A DNA stretch of 64,000 nt from Acidobacteriota bacterium (GTDB taxonomy: Bacteria; Acidobacteriota; Thermoanaerobaculia; UBA5066; Gp7-AA6). Below the pieces are notes generated by a model. The model did no database searches, was not told the origin of the DNA, and saw nothing but the letters and a program-made list of their open reading frames with translations. Below, in pieces: positions 1 to 9,069 of this stretch. Each line of letters opens with the position of its first letter. Position 1 is the first letter of the stretch. The position numbers and the translations under genes were made by a program. The DNA lies in contig DAHUXD010000034.1 in assembly GCA_027307335.1 (NCBI GenBank), positions 1-64,000 on the forward strand. The letters are read 5' to 3'.

Positions 1-51
1 CCGAACGAACTCCTCACGCTGATCCACGATGGACTGCCCTTTCCAAGGCAT
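1..51 (-). CDS. IS481-family transposase, N-terminal fragment (partial at window edge)
   Basis: An ATG at 51-49 opens a frame reading MPWKGQSIVDQREEFVR before it leaves the window. An AGGAGG ribosome-binding site lies about 10 bases upstream. IS481 transposases characteristically begin MPWK followed by a helix that leads into a helix-turn-helix; only 17 codons are visible, so neither the HTH nor the DDE catalytic core can be checked. The family call rests on the N-terminal wording and on the flanking direct repeats. It reads away from the window interior and has no functional link with the next gene. Confidence 0.5.
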   Translation of the reverse strand, partial: MPWKGQSIVDQREEFVR

Positions 52-135
52 CGGATCTGGCCTCCTGAAGCCAAATCCTCGTCCCGGAATGTGTCCACCA
101 TGTCTCCGAACACCCGTCCACTATGTCCCCGGTCC
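1..135 (-). mobile_element. End of an IS481-like insertion sequence, cut by the window edge
   Basis: Read on the minus strand, a short transposase start (51 to 1) is preceded by two imperfect direct repeats of the form GTCCACYATGTCYCCG at 93-108 and 116-131 (23-base period). Repeats of this kind next to a protein starting MPWK are what I recall of IS481-family ends. The exact outer boundary cannot be fixed because the other end is outside the window. Confidence 0.55.
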
Positions 136-201
136 ATAGACTCCCGGAGGGAGAGGGGAGAAGAGACGGGCGGAGAGAGTTACACTCTCCGACAGAGAGC
201 C

Positions 202-543
202 ATGATCCCGGAAGTCTTCGAGTGCCCGCGGTGTGAGCGGCAGTTCGTGATCGACACGGTCCCCGATACGGGAAGCGAGGCGGTCCACTGCCCCCAGTGC
301 AGCCGCTACCTCGGCGTGCGCGACATCGCGTTCGTCCTCCGCAGCGAGCTCGACGAGATGATCGAGCGGCTGACGTTCGAGAAGGACCGCCTCGAGAAGG
401 ACGAGGCGGTCTACAGCCTGACCGACTGCGATCCCGAGATGCGCTACTACGGGCGCGAGGTGACCCGCGTGATCTCGGTCCTGCGCACCGCGCTGAAGGA
501 CCTGCAGAGCCTTCGCCAGGACTACCGGGTAAAAACCACGTAG
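202..543 (+). CDS. Small zinc-ribbon protein of unknown function
   Basis: A 113-residue protein starting at the ATG at 202; an upstream in-frame ATG at 91 would translate the IS end and is less likely. Two CPxC knuckles (Cys8/Cys11 and Cys30/Cys33) form a probable zinc ribbon in the first 35 residues. The rest is highly charged and predicted helical (repeated Glu/Asp/Arg/Leu, about residues 45-110), possibly a coiled coil. I do not recognise the family. It is a single gene, convergent with gltX (21 bases apart). A TACACT hexamer at 181-186 could be its -10 box. Function is not assignable; zinc binding is inferred from the Cys spacing only. Confidence 0.6.
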   Translation: MIPEVFECPRCERQFVIDTVPDTGSEAVHCPQCSRYLGVRDIAFVLRSELDEMIERLTFEKDRLEKDEAVYSLTDCDPEMRYYGREVTRVISVLRTALKDLQSLRQDYRVKTT

Positions 544-564
544 GGCGGGCCGTCCCCGCCCGGG

Positions 565-2040
565 CTACGCCGGTGTCTGCGCCTTCGCCGCCTCGACGAA
601 TCGTCTGAGCCGGCGGAGCGCCGTCTCCTTGCCGAGGAGCGCGACCACGTCGAAGAGGGGAGCGCCCACGGTCGTGCCGGTCAGGGCCAGGCGCGTCGGG
701 TGGATGAGCTTTCCGGCGGACACTCCCTCGCCCTCGGCGGTCTTCCGGAGAGCCTCCTCCGTCGAGGCGGCGGTCCAGTCGGGGAGCGCCTCGAGCGATC
801 GGGCGAGCGTCTCGAGCTGCCGCGGCGTCTCGGGCCTGACGTGCTTCTTCCAGCCGTCCGGATCGTAGTCGGCGGGGTCCTCCGCATAGGAGGACAGCGC
901 GCGGCCCATTTCGATCGTCGTCCGCACGCGCGGCCGATGGAGCTCGATCGCGGCCAGCGCGACCTCGCGCGGGGGCAGCCCCTTCGCCGCGTGCGGGGTC
1001 GAGCGGGCGAGAAGCTCGTCCGCCGGCATCTTCGCGACGTACTGGGCGTTCATCCAGAGGAGCTTCTCGGGATCGAAGACCGACGGGGAGGCGCCGACCT
1101 TCTCGAGCGAGAACTCGCGCTCCATCTCCGCGCGAGTCAGGATCTCGCGGTCGCCCCCCGGAGCCCAGCCGAGGAGCGCGAGGAAATTGAAGAGGGCCTC
1201 CGGAAGGATGCCGGCGTCGCGCCACTCCTCGACGGCCGCCGCGCCGTGGCGCTTCGAGAGCTTCTTCCGGTCCGTGCCGAGGATCATCCCGAGGTGCGCG
1301 AAGCGGGGGATCGGCGCGCCGAGGGCGCGGAAGAGCGCGACGTGCTTGGGCGTGTTCGCGAGATGGTCGTCGCCGCGGATGACGTGGGTGATGCGCATCT
1401 CGGTGTCGTCCACGCACACGCTGAAGTGGTAGAGCGGATGGCCGTCGGAGCGCACCAGAACGAAGTCGTCGAGGGCCTCGGCCGGAAACTCGACCCGGCC
1501 GCGGATGAGGTCTTCGACGACGATCGTCTCCGAGGGCATCCTCAGGCGGACGACGTGCCGCTCGCCGGCCCGGGCGCGGCGGTCGCTCTCCTCGGGCGGG
1601 ATGGCGCGCGCCGCTCCCGAGTACCGGTAGGCGCGGCCGGCGGCCTCGGCCTTCTTGCGCTCGGTCTCGAGCTCGACCGGTGTCTCGAAGGCGCGGTAGG
1701 CCTTCCCCTCCGCCAGCAGCCGCTCCGCCGCGGCGCGGTACAGGTCGTAGCGCCGGGACTGGTAGAAGGGTCCCTCGTCGAACTCGAGGCCGAGCCACTC
1801 CATCGCGGAGAGGATCTGGGCCGTCAGCTCCTCGCGGGAGCGTTCGACGTCCGTGTCCTCGATGCGCAGCAGGAAGGTGCCGCCGGTGTGGCGGGCGAAG
1901 AGCAGGTTGTACAGCGCGGTGCGCGCGCCGCCGACGTGGAGCGAGCCCGTCGGCGACGGGGCGAACCGCACGCGCGGCGTCGTCGGGTCTTTCAAGGCGC
2001 CGAATGCTAGCTTAGGAGCGACTTCTCTTTCCATCGACAC
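565..2040 (-). CDS. gltX: Glutamyl-tRNA synthetase
   Basis: Class I aminoacyl-tRNA synthetase that charges tRNA(Glu) in the cytoplasm; in lineages without GlnRS it can also charge tRNA(Gln). The product is 491 residues, normal for bacterial GltX. The Rossmann domain opens with RFAPSPTGSLHVGGARTALY, containing the HIGH-like signature HVGG, and the KMSKS-like loop is DRKKLSKRHGA. The C-terminal anticodon-binding helical region is present. The start is uncertain: GTG at 2040 and ATG at 2034 both lack a clear Shine-Dalgarno sequence, and the conserved core begins only around residue 22, so a later TTG near 1995 is possible. It is divergent from the EamA transporter 11 bases away, so the two promoters must overlap. 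Confidence 0.95.
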   Translation of the reverse strand: MSMEREVAPKLAFGALKDPTTPRVRFAPSPTGSLHVGGARTALYNLLFARHTGGTFLLRIEDTDVERSREELTAQILSAMEWLGLEFDEGPFYQSRRYDLYRAAAERLLAEGKAYRAFETPVELETERKKAEAAGRAYRYSGAARAIPPEESDRRARAGERHVVRLRMPSETIVVEDLIRGRVEFPAEALDDFVLVRSDGHPLYHFSVCVDDTEMRITHVIRGDDHLANTPKHVALFRALGAPIPRFAHLGMILGTDRKKLSKRHGAAAVEEWRDAGILPEALFNFLALLGWAPGGDREILTRAEMEREFSLEKVGASPSVFDPEKLLWMNAQYVAKMPADELLARSTPHAAKGLPPREVALAAIELHRPRVRTTIEMGRALSSYAEDPADYDPDGWKKHVRPETPRQLETLARSLEALPDWTAASTEEALRKTAEGEGVSAGKLIHPTRLALTGTTVGAPLFDVVALLGKETALRRLRRFVEAAKAQTPA

Positions 2041-2051
2041 GGAAGCGCACC

Positions 2052-2963
2052 ATGAGGACCGACGCGGAACCCCCGATCCGGCGCCTTCGCGCCGACGCCG
2101 TGCTCGTCGCGGTGGCGGTCGTGTGGGGCACCGACTTCGTCATGGTCAAGAACCTGCTCGGCGCCGTGCCGGCGCTCCCGTTCCTGTTCTGGCGCTTCGC
2201 CCTGGCCGGCCTGTGCGGCCTCGTCCTCCTCCGCGCCGCGCGCCGGACGCCGCGCCTGTGGGCGGACGGGGCGCGGCTCGGCGTTCTCGCCGTGCTCGGG
2301 ATGGCGCTGCAGATCCTGGGTCAGGTCCGCACGACGGCGTCGAATGCCTCCTTCCTGACCGGCCTCGCCTCGGTTCTCACCCCGCTGGCGGCGTTTCTCC
2401 TGACGCGGCGGTGGCCGACGCTCGAGAACGCCGCCGGCCTCGCGCTCGCCGGAGCGGGCTTCGTCCTGATGACGTTTCCCGCGGCCGGCGGTCCCGTCAA
2501 CGCCGGCGACCTGATCGTGTTCGTCAGCGCGATCGTGTGGGCGTTCTACATCGTCGAGCTCGCGGAGCGCTCGCCGCGCCACGACGCCGCGTGGCTCTCC
2601 ATGATCCAGATCGCCATGGTGGCGCTCGCCGCCGGCGGAGCGGCGCTCGTCGAGGGAGGGGTTCCGGCGCTCCGCGCGGGCATCGCGCCGATCCTCGAGC
2701 GGCCGGACTGGATCGGGCAGGGCGTCTTCCTCGCCGTGGTCGGCACGACGGGCACCTTTCTCTTCCAGACGTGGGCGCAGGGCCAGATGTCGGCGACGCA
2801 CGCGGCGATCATCTTCACGCTCGAGCCGGTCGTGACGGCGCTGACGGCGGCGGCGTTTCTCGGCGAGCGCCTGGGCTCGCGCGGCTGGGCCGGCGGGTTC
2901 CTGGTGCTCGCCGGGATCGTCGTGTCGGAGCTGCGTCTCGTCAGGAGCCGGGCGGCTTCCTAG
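2052..2963 (+). CDS. EamA/DMT-superfamily permease
   Basis: A 303-residue integral membrane protein with about ten hydrophobic segments in two homologous halves, the standard EamA (drug/metabolite transporter) architecture. The first half contains the typical VVWGTDFVMVK stretch in the first helix and FLTGLASVLTPL in the middle. The second repeat shows GTFLFQTWAQGQMSATHAA and the family-typical FTLEPVVTAL before the last helices. The substrate cannot be told from sequence; relatives export amino acids, metabolites or drugs. It is divergent from gltX and convergent with htrA, with a three-hairpin repeat filling the gap at its 3' end. Confidence 0.9.
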   Translation: MRTDAEPPIRRLRADAVLVAVAVVWGTDFVMVKNLLGAVPALPFLFWRFALAGLCGLVLLRAARRTPRLWADGARLGVLAVLGMALQILGQVRTTASNASFLTGLASVLTPLAAFLLTRRWPTLENAAGLALAGAGFVLMTFPAAGGPVNAGDLIVFVSAIVWAFYIVELAERSPRHDAAWLSMIQIAMVALAAGGAALVEGGVPALRAGIAPILERPDWIGQGVFLAVVGTTGTFLFQTWAQGQMSATHAAIIFTLEPVVTALTAAAFLGERLGSRGWAGGFLVLAGIVVSELRLVRSRAAS

Positions 2964-3035
2964 GGAGAGGGCGACGCGGCGACGTTCCCTCTCACGACGG
3001 TCGGGCCGCGCGGCGGCCCGCTCGGAGTCCGAGTC
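2963..3035. repeat. Three-hairpin dispersed repeat, copy 1
   Basis: Three consecutive inverted repeats. The first pairs GAGAGGG with CCCTCTC. The second is GGGCCGC-GCG-GCGGCCC. The third is the near-perfect palindrome CTCGGAGTCCGAG. The copy fills the space between two convergent genes and overlaps the htrA stop codon, so it may act as a two-way terminator. Related copies lie at 4382-4456 and 12757-12832 in the same orientation. Confidence 0.75.
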
Positions 3036-4362
3036 ACTCCAGCGGGAACGTCAGCGAGTACGAGTACCGTCCCCGTCCGACCTCCATCAGGAGGCTCGTC
3101 TTGTTGAAGTCACGCTGGAGGACGTGGTCCACGTCCTCGGGGCCGCGCACGGCCGTGCCGTTGACGCCGAGGAGGTAGTCGCCCGACCGCAGTCCCGCCT
3201 GCGCCGCGAGGCTGTCGCGGTCGACCGAAACGATGCGGTAGCCATCGGAGGATTTCCGCACCGCAATGCCGATCTCCTCGCGCAGGATCTGCACGCCGAT
3301 GCCGGGCGGCGGCGACTCTCCCTGGACCGTCACGGTCCGTTCGCCCTGCGGCTTGCCGCGGAGCACGAGCTTCATCGGCAGGCCCGGCCCGCGCGTCGAC
3401 AGCATGGTCTCGAACGCCTCCTGCGAGTCGATCGGCGTGCCGTCGATCGACACGATCTGGTCGCCGTCGCGGATGCCGGCCCTGGCCGCGGGGGAGCCGG
3501 GATAGACGGCGCGCACCCGGAAGCCCCGCGGCCGGTTCTCCTCGCCCGTGACGAGCGTCCGGCCGCGCACCCCGATCCAGACCGCCCGGACTTCGCCGTA
3601 GCGCAGCAGGTCGTTGACGATGCGGTGCGCGCGATCGACCGGGATCGCAAACCCGATGCCCTGCGCGCCGCCGATGATCGCGGTCGCGACGCCCACCATC
3701 TCGCCGTCGACGTTGACGAGCGGGCCGCCCGAGTTGCCGGGATTGATCGAGGCGTCGGTCTGGATGAAGTCGGTGTACGTCTGGCCGTTCTCGCCCTTGA
3801 CGCTCCGGCCCCTCGCCGAGACGACGCCGGCGGTGACGGTGTTCGAGAGGCCGAAGGGGTTCCCGATCGCGATGATGGTCTCGCCGATCATGAGGTCGGC
3901 CGACGAGCCCATCTTGATTGCGGGCAGCGGCCCGTCGGGCTTCCGGACCCGGAGCACGGCGAGATCGTTGTCGGAATCGGACCCGACGACCTCGCACTCG
4001 AGCTCGAGACCCGACTTCGTCATGGCCGTGATCTTCGAGGCGCCCGAGACGACGTGGTCGTTCGTGACGATGATGCCCTTCGGGTCGATGATGGCGCCCG
4101 AGCCGAGAGACTGGCTCTTGCGCTCGCGGGAACGGCCGTCGAAGCCGAAGAAGAAGTCGTCGAACACGGAGGGCCGCTGCCGCAGCGTCTGCTCCGCGGA
4201 GATGTTCACGACGGCGGGGGACACCTTCTCGACCACCTGCACGATCTCGGTGCGGCGGTTCGAGAGGGGCAGGGCCGCCGCCACGGCGGCCAGGAGCGCG
4301 CCTCCGGCGGTCATCCAGCGGGCTTTCACGATCGGGAGAACCATAACCCGCAGATGGCCCAT
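3034..4362 (-). CDS. degP: HtrA/DegP-type periplasmic serine protease with two PDZ domains
   Basis: A 442-residue envelope quality-control protease. An N-terminal hydrophobic segment (about residues 17-33) is an uncleaved anchor or signal. The trypsin-like domain has the full triad: His103 in NDHVVSG, Asp133 in DNDLAVLRV and Ser211 in NPGNSGGPL. Two PDZ domains follow (about residues 270-345 and 360-440), as in DegP/DegQ/MucD, which recognise exposed C-termini of misfolded proteins. An alternative ATG at 4344 gives a protein six residues shorter; neither start has a strong Shine-Dalgarno sequence. It lies downstream of clpB-hsp20 on the same strand but is separated by a hairpin-rich repeat, so it is probably its own transcription unit within a proteostasis neighbourhood. 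Confidence 0.95.
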   Translation of the reverse strand: MGHLRVMVLPIVKARWMTAGGALLAAVAAALPLSNRRTEIVQVVEKVSPAVVNISAEQTLRQRPSVFDDFFFGFDGRSRERKSQSLGSGAIIDPKGIIVTNDHVVSGASKITAMTKSGLELECEVVGSDSDNDLAVLRVRKPDGPLPAIKMGSSADLMIGETIIAIGNPFGLSNTVTAGVVSARGRSVKGENGQTYTDFIQTDASINPGNSGGPLVNVDGEMVGVATAIIGGAQGIGFAIPVDRAHRIVNDLLRYGEVRAVWIGVRGRTLVTGEENRPRGFRVRAVYPGSPAARAGIRDGDQIVSIDGTPIDSQEAFETMLSTRGPGLPMKLVLRGKPQGERTVTVQGESPPPGIGVQILREEIGIAVRKSSDGYRIVSVDRDSLAAQAGLRSGDYLLGVNGTAVRGPEDVDHVLQRDFNKTSLLMEVGRGRYSYSLTFPLE

Positions 4363-4381
4363 TCCGAAAACGGCAAAATAA

Positions 4382-4456
4382 AAAGGAGAGGAAGCCCTCG
4401 CGACTTCCCCTCCCTCTCCGGTTGGGCCGCGCAGCGGCCCGCTCGGAGTCCGAGTC
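4382..4456. repeat. Three-hairpin dispersed repeat, copy 2
   Basis: Same layout as copy 1. The outer stem pairs GGAGAGG with CCTCTCC, the middle stem is GGGCCGC-GCA-GCGGCCC, and the element ends with the 20-base string GCCCGCTCGGAGTCCGAGTC shared with copy 1. It lies 8 bases beyond the hsp20 stop codon, where it could terminate the clpB-hsp20 transcript. Confidence 0.75.
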
Positions 4457-4463
4457 CCGAGCG

Positions 4464-4937
4464 TCAGCGGGTCTTCACGTCGATCGTGTCGGACTTCTTC
4501 TCGCCCGCGCCCGGGGTGATCTTGATCGTGCGGGGCTTGGCGTCCTCGCGCTTCGGCAGGTCGATCTTGAGCAGGCCGTCGGAGAAGTCCGCACGGATGT
4601 GCTCGCGGTCGACGTTGTTCGGCAGCGCGAAGCTGCGCACGAACTGGCCGTAGGACCGTTCCACCCGGTGGTAATTCTTGCCCTCGTCCTCCTTCTCGAA
4701 CTTCCTCTCGCCGCGAAGGGTGAGCATGCCGTTCTCGCTCTGGATCTCGATCTGGTCTTCCTTGAAGCCCGGCAGCTCGGCCGTGATCACGATCCGGTCC
4801 TTCTCCTCGGCGATGTCGACCGGCGGCACCCAGGCCGCCATGCTCACCTCGTCGTCCCGGTCTCGGCCGAACGCGCGGTTCAGCCGGTCCTGGAGAGTGG
4901 CGAGCTCCCGATAGGGTTCCCAGCGAGTCAGGTTCAT
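4464..4937 (-). CDS. hsp20: Small heat-shock protein, Hsp20/alpha-crystallin family
   Basis: A 157-residue ATP-independent holdase that binds unfolding proteins. The alpha-crystallin domain spans about residues 40-135: WVPPVDIAEEKDRIVITAEL opens it, and the conserved AxxxxGxLxI-type strand appears as ADFSDGLLKIDLPK. The C-terminal tail carries the IXI-like oligomerisation motif PRTIKITPG. The N-terminus (NLTRWEPYRELATLQDRLNR) matches the HSP16.5/IbpA-like class. The start is secure: AGGAGG lies 5 bases before the ATG. It sits 37 bases downstream of clpB on the same strand, a common pairing in which the holdase feeds the ClpB disaggregase, so co-transcription under heat-shock control is likely. 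Confidence 0.95.
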   Translation of the reverse strand: MNLTRWEPYRELATLQDRLNRAFGRDRDDEVSMAAWVPPVDIAEEKDRIVITAELPGFKEDQIEIQSENGMLTLRGERKFEKEDEGKNYHRVERSYGQFVRSFALPNNVDREHIRADFSDGLLKIDLPKREDAKPRTIKITPGAGEKKSDTIDVKTR

Positions 4938-4974
4938 AGTTCCTCCTTCATGGATGGTTGGAATTGGGGGTCAA

Positions 4975-7581
4975 TCACACCGTCACCGCGACGGGTTTCT
5001 TGCGTACGGTCAGAGTCTCTCCGTTCGTCGAGGCGTCGATCTCGGCCATGTCGCCGTCGCGGATCTCCCCGGAGAGCAGCTGCGCGGCGAGCGCGTCCGA
5101 GACCTGCTTCTGGATGAGGCGCTTCAGCGGCCGCGCCCCGAACGTCGGGTCGAAGCCGCGCGCCGCGAGCTGCTTCACCGCGGCGGGAGTCCACGTCAGC
5201 AGGATGCCTCGGCCGAGCACCGTCTTCGCCAGCGCCTCGAGCTGGATCTCGACGATCTGGCCGATCTCGTCGCGCGTCAGGCGATGGAACACGATGATGT
5301 CGTCGATCCGGTTGAAGAACTCGGGGCGGAAGTGGCGCCGGAGCGCCTCCTCGATCTTCGTCTTGACTTCCGACTCGTCGCGCGAGGACTCCTCGGCGAT
5401 CCACTCGGACCCGAGGTTCGACGTCATGATGATGACCGTGTTCTTGAACGACACCACGCGGCCCTTGCCGTCCGTGAGCCGGCCGTCGTCGAGGACCTGC
5501 AGGAGGACGTTGAAGACGTCCGGGTGGGCCTTCTCGATCTCGTCGAACAACACGACCGCGTAGGGGCGGCGCCGCACGGCCTCCGTCAGCCGGCCCCCCT
5601 CCTCATAGCCGACGTAGCCGGGCGGGGCGCCGATCATGCGCGCGACCGCGTGCTTCTCCATGTACTCCGACATGTCGAGGCGGACCATCGCGTGCTCGTC
5701 GTCGAAGAGGAACTCGGCGAGCGCGCGGGCGAGCTCGGTCTTGCCCACGCCGGTCGGGCCGACGAAGAGGAAGGAGCCGAGGGGGCGCTTCGGGTCCGAC
5801 AGGCCGGCGCGCGAGCGGCGGACCGCATCGGCGATCGCGGTGACCGCCTCGTTCTGGCCGATGACGCGCGCGTGCAGGCGGCCCTCCATCTGGAGGAGCT
5901 TCTGCGACTCGCTCTCGATCATCCGGCTGACGGGGATGCCCGTCCATTTCGAGACGACCGCCGCGATGTCCTCGTCGGTGACCTCCTCGCGGAGCATCGG
6001 CTGGCCCTTCTGGAGCTCGGAGAGCCTCGTGTTTTCGGCGGCGAGCTCCCTGTCGAGCTGGGGGAGCCGGCCGTAGCGGAGCTCCGCGACGCGCTGCAGC
6101 TCTCCCTGACGCTCGGCCTCGACCGCGTCCTGCTTGACCTTCTCGATCGCCCCCTTGATCTCGCGGACCTTCTGGATGACCTCCTTCTCGGCGGACCACT
6201 TCGCCTTCAGCCGGCTCGACTCCTCGCGGGCCTCCGAGAGCAGCCGCTCGATCTCCTCGAGGCGCGCCTTCGACTCCTTGGTCTTCTCCTTCTGGAGCGC
6301 GCGCTTCTCGATCTCGAGCGACACGATGCGCCGCTCGACCGCGTCGATCTCCACGGGCAGCGAGTCGATCTCGGTGCGCAGCCGCGCCGCGGCCTCGTCG
6401 ACCAGGTCGATCGCCTTGTCGGGCAGGAACCGGTCGGAGATGTAGCGCTGGGACAGGCGCGCCGCCGCCACGAGGGCGGCGTCGGTGATGCGGACGCCGT
6501 GGTGGATCTCGTAGCGCTCCTGGAGGCCGCGCAGGATTGCGATCGTGTCGTCGACGGTCGGCTCCTCGACGTACACCGGCTGGAAACGCCGTTCGAGCGC
6601 GGCGTCCTTCTCGATGTGCTTCTGGTACTCGGAAAGCGTGGTCGCGCCGATCGCGCGGAGCTCGCCGCGGGCGAGCGCCGGCTTCAGCATGTTGGACGCG
6701 TCCATCGCGCCCTCGGCCGCGCCGGCGCCGACGAGCGTGTGCAGCTCGTCGATGAACAGGACGATCGTGCCCTGCGCCTCCTCGATCTCCTTCAGGACCG
6801 CCTTGAGCCGATCCTCGAACTCGCCGCGGTACTTGGCGCCGGCGATCATCGCGCCCAGGTCGAGAGACACGACGCGCTTGTTCTTCAGCCCCTCCGGCAC
6901 GTCGCCCATGTGGATGCGGCGGGCGAGGCCCTCGACGATCGCCGTCTTGCCGACGCCGGGCTCGCCGATGAGCACGGGATTGTTCTTCGTGCGCCGGGAG
7001 AGGACCTGGACCACGCGGCGGATCTCCTCGTCGCGGCCGATGACCGGGTCGATCTTGCCGCGGCGCGCGAGATCCGTGAGGTCGCGGGTGTAGCGCTTCA
7101 GGGCCTGGTACTTGTCCTCCGGGTTCGGGTCGGTGATGCGCGAGGAGCCGCGCACCTCCTTCAGCGCCTTGAGGAGGTCGTCCTTCCGGACGCCGGCCTT
7201 CGAGAGCCGTCGCGCGGCGTCGCCGCCGGCCTCCGCGAGCGCGAGCAGGAAGTGCTCGGTCGAGACGTACTCGTCCCCGAACTCCTTGGCGACCTCGAAC
7301 GCGCGGTCGAAGACCCGCGTGAGGTCGGGCGCTGTCGACGGATCGGCGGAGGCGCCGGAGACCTTCGGGCGGCGATCGAGCTCCGCCTCGAGCTGCGCGG
7401 CCAGCTGCTCGGGATTCGCGCCGAGCTTCTGGAGCACGGGCACGACCACGCCGTCGTCCTGGTGGAGCAGCGCCAGCAGGAGATGGTCGCCGGTGAGCTC
7501 CGCGTTGCCGCGGGCCCGCGCGTCGCGCTGGGCCTCCTGGAGGGCTTCCTGGGCCTTGATGGTCAGCTGATCGAACCTCAT
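4975..7581 (-). CDS. clpB: ClpB protein disaggregase (Hsp100)
   Basis: An 868-residue AAA+ chaperone that, with DnaK, pulls polypeptides out of aggregates. Domain order is canonical: Clp N-domain repeats (about 1-150), first AAA+ module with Walker A GEPGVGKT and Walker [11 protein letters not shown], the long middle coiled coil typical of ClpB (about 400-530, rich in Glu/Lys/Arg), second AAA+ module with [11 protein letters not shown] and [14 protein letters not shown], and the D2-small C-terminal domain. No ClpP-binding IGF/L loop was noted, consistent with a disaggregase rather than a protease partner. The ATG at 7581 has GGGA five bases upstream. A good sigma-70 promoter and an HspR-like inverted repeat lie upstream. 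It is followed by hsp20. Confidence 0.97.
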   Translation of the reverse strand: MRFDQLTIKAQEALQEAQRDARARGNAELTGDHLLLALLHQDDGVVVPVLQKLGANPEQLAAQLEAELDRRPKVSGASADPSTAPDLTRVFDRAFEVAKEFGDEYVSTEHFLLALAEAGGDAARRLSKAGVRKDDLLKALKEVRGSSRITDPNPEDKYQALKRYTRDLTDLARRGKIDPVIGRDEEIRRVVQVLSRRTKNNPVLIGEPGVGKTAIVEGLARRIHMGDVPEGLKNKRVVSLDLGAMIAGAKYRGEFEDRLKAVLKEIEEAQGTIVLFIDELHTLVGAGAAEGAMDASNMLKPALARGELRAIGATTLSEYQKHIEKDAALERRFQPVYVEEPTVDDTIAILRGLQERYEIHHGVRITDAALVAAARLSQRYISDRFLPDKAIDLVDEAAARLRTEIDSLPVEIDAVERRIVSLEIEKRALQKEKTKESKARLEEIERLLSEAREESSRLKAKWSAEKEVIQKVREIKGAIEKVKQDAVEAERQGELQRVAELRYGRLPQLDRELAAENTRLSELQKGQPMLREEVTDEDIAAVVSKWTGIPVSRMIESESQKLLQMEGRLHARVIGQNEAVTAIADAVRRSRAGLSDPKRPLGSFLFVGPTGVGKTELARALAEFLFDDEHAMVRLDMSEYMEKHAVARMIGAPPGYVGYEEGGRLTEAVRRRPYAVVLFDEIEKAHPDVFNVLLQVLDDGRLTDGKGRVVSFKNTVIIMTSNLGSEWIAEESSRDESEVKTKIEEALRRHFRPEFFNRIDDIIVFHRLTRDEIGQIVEIQLEALAKTVLGRGILLTWTPAAVKQLAARGFDPTFGARPLKRLIQKQVSDALAAQLLSGEIRDGDMAEIDASTNGETLTVRKKPVAVTV

Positions 7582-7631
7582 GTTCCCTTTCGTGGCCGGA
7601 GGCCGGCAGAAGCCAACTCCGGCAGGCGCTC

Positions 7632-7660
7632 AATCTAATATATGCGTGTATTCATGTCAA
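7632..7660 (-). promoter_or_regulatory. Sigma-70-type promoter of clpB-hsp20
   Basis: On the minus strand a perfect TTGACA (7660-7655) and TAGATT (7637-7632) are separated by exactly 17 bases, about 50 bases upstream of the clpB ATG. The whole 7625-7745 stretch is strikingly AT-rich for this genome. Confidence 0.7.
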
Positions 7661-7678
7661 GTTTCAAATCTTATAACC

Positions 7679-7697
7679 ATGAGCTATATGGGCTCAA
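7679..7697. promoter_or_regulatory. HAIR-like inverted repeat upstream of clpB (possible HspR operator)
   Basis: Minus strand TTGAGC-N7-GCTCAT. The arms TGAGC/GCTCA are perfectly complementary around a 7-base spacer, the spacing of the HspR-binding HAIR site (CTTGAGT-N7-ACTCAAG). It lies about 20 bases upstream of the -35 box. The match covers only the central bases, so the assignment is tentative. Confidence 0.4.
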
Positions 7698-7747
7698 TAT
7701 ATGCTCAGCCTTTCTCCCGCGAATCCGTATGCAAATATCTTGCAGAT

Positions 7748-8425
7748 CTATGATTTAGCGCGGATGGGGTCCGACACGCCCGCCTCCCGGAATCCCTTTT
7801 CTCTCAGGAAGCAGGATTCGCAGATGCCGCAGGGCTCGCCGGAGGGGCCCGGCTCGTAGCAGGAGCTCGTCAACGCGAAGTCGAGTCCGAGGGAGACGGC
7901 CTGGCGAACGATCTGTGCCTTGGTCATCGCCAGGAGGGGCGCCCGGATGCGGAACGCGGCGCGGCCCTCGACGCCGGCCTTCGTGGCGAGGTTGGCCGTG
8001 CGCTCGAAGGCCTCTAGGAACTCCGGCCGGCAGTCGGGATAGCCGGAGTAATCGAGGGCGTTTGCGCCGATGAAGATGTCCGATGCCCCGTTGACCTCGG
8101 CCCAGGCGAGAGCGTGCGCGAGGAACAGGGTGTTGCGGGCGGGAACGTAGGTCGTGGGAATCGCCTCCGCCGACGATCCGTGCGCCGGGACCGGGATCGA
8201 GGCGTCGGTCAGCGCGGAGGCGCCCCGGCCCGGGAAGTCGAGCCGCACGACCCGGTGCTCCCTCGCGCCGTAGCGCGCGGCGAGCGCGCGCGCCCGGTCG
8301 ATCTCGACCGCGTGGCGCTGCCCGTAGTCGAAGGAGAGCGCGAGGACGTCGAAGCCCTCCGCGCGGGCGATCAGCAGACACGTCGCGGAGTCGAGGCCGC
8401 CGGAAAGGAGGAGGACGGCCTTCAT
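7748..8425 (-). CDS. queC: 7-cyano-7-deazaguanine synthase QueC
   Basis: A 225-residue enzyme of queuosine/7-deazaguanine biosynthesis; it converts 7-carboxy-7-deazaguanine to preQ0 using ammonia and ATP. The PP-loop signature SGGLDS is at residues 8-13, and the zinc site is formed by the C-terminal cysteines in [19 protein letters not shown]. The ATG at 8425 overlaps the queE stop (ATGA), so translation is coupled; the longer open frame upstream is an artefact of high GC. It is the last gene of the copA-cupredoxin-queE-queC chain. No queF or tgt is present in the window, so the final product (Q base or deazapurine DNA modification) cannot be determined here. Confidence 0.96.
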   Translation of the reverse strand: MKAVLLLSGGLDSATCLLIARAEGFDVLALSFDYGQRHAVEIDRARALAARYGAREHRVVRLDFPGRGASALTDASIPVPAHGSSAEAIPTTYVPARNTLFLAHALAWAEVNGASDIFIGANALDYSGYPDCRPEFLEAFERTANLATKAGVEGRAAFRIRAPLLAMTKAQIVRQAVSLGLDFALTSSCYEPGPSGEPCGICESCFLREKGFREAGVSDPIRAKS

Positions 8426-9069
8426 CGCCCCGGCACGTCTCCCCAGAGCACCTTGTGGAGTTGTATGCCGAGACGGAGATTCCGGCCGCTGTCGCGCACC
8501 CACTCCGCGAGCGTCTCCGGCTTCAGGGACTGCCATGCCGGAGAGAAGGTGACGACGAGAGCGGCGTCGAGATCCCGATCCCGGACCATCGCGAGCGACC
8601 AGTCGAAGTCGCGACGGTCCGCGATCACGAACTTCAGCTCGTCGTGCGGCTGGAGGCGTTCCAGGTTCGCGGGCAGGTTCGCGCCGGCCATGCCGCTGCC
8701 CGGCGCCTTCACGTCGACGATCTTGACGACCCGCGGGTCCACGCGGTCGAGCGGGACGTGCCCGCCCGTCTCGAGCAGGACCGTCCGGTCCGCGGCGAGC
8801 AGCCGGCCGATCAACGGGTAGACGCCCTCCTGCTCGAGCGGCTCGCCGCCGGTGACCTCCACGAGCCGCGTGCCGAGGGCCAGCGCGCGAGCGGCGGCGT
8901 CGGCGACCGTCATCTCCGCGCCGCCGTGGAAGGCGTACTCCGTGTCGCACCAGACGCAGCGCAGGGAGCAGCCCGTCAGCCGCACGAACGCGCACGGGAA
9001 GCCGGCCCGGGTCGATTCGCCCTGGATGGACCGGAAGATCTCGGTCACCCGCAGCGTCGGTTCGCTCAT
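8422..9069 (-). CDS. queE: 7-carboxy-7-deazaguanine synthase QueE (radical SAM)
   Basis: A 215-residue radical SAM enzyme that contracts 6-carboxytetrahydropterin to 7-carboxy-7-deazaguanine. The cluster-binding motif CSLRCVWC is CX3CX2C (Cys34, Cys38, Cys41), followed by DTEYAF; GGEPL and [10 protein letters not shown] are the other conserved SAM/substrate segments. The N-terminus [12 protein letters not shown] is typical of QueE. The ATG at 9069 was preferred over the upstream ATG at 9111 because it overlaps the stop of the preceding cupredoxin gene as ATGA and leaves the family-typical N-terminus. It feeds QueC immediately downstream; a PTPS/QueD-family gene lies far away at 62.2 kb. Confidence 0.95.
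   Translation of the reverse strand: MSEPTLRVTEIFRSIQGESTRAGFPCAFVRLTGCSLRCVWCDTEYAFHGGAEMTVADAAARALALGTRLVEVTGGEPLEQEGVYPLIGRLLAADRTVLLETGGHVPLDRVDPRVVKIVDVKAPGSGMAGANLPANLERLQPHDELKFVIADRRDFDWSLAMVRDRDLDAALVVTFSPAWQSLKPETLAEWVRDSGRNLRLGIQLHKVLWGDVPGR

Noticed and set aside
14-1798. 594-residue minus-strand open frame at the left end
   Set aside because: Arg/Pro/Gly-rich product overlapping gltX in another frame; no domain wording. It is a high-GC shadow of gltX.
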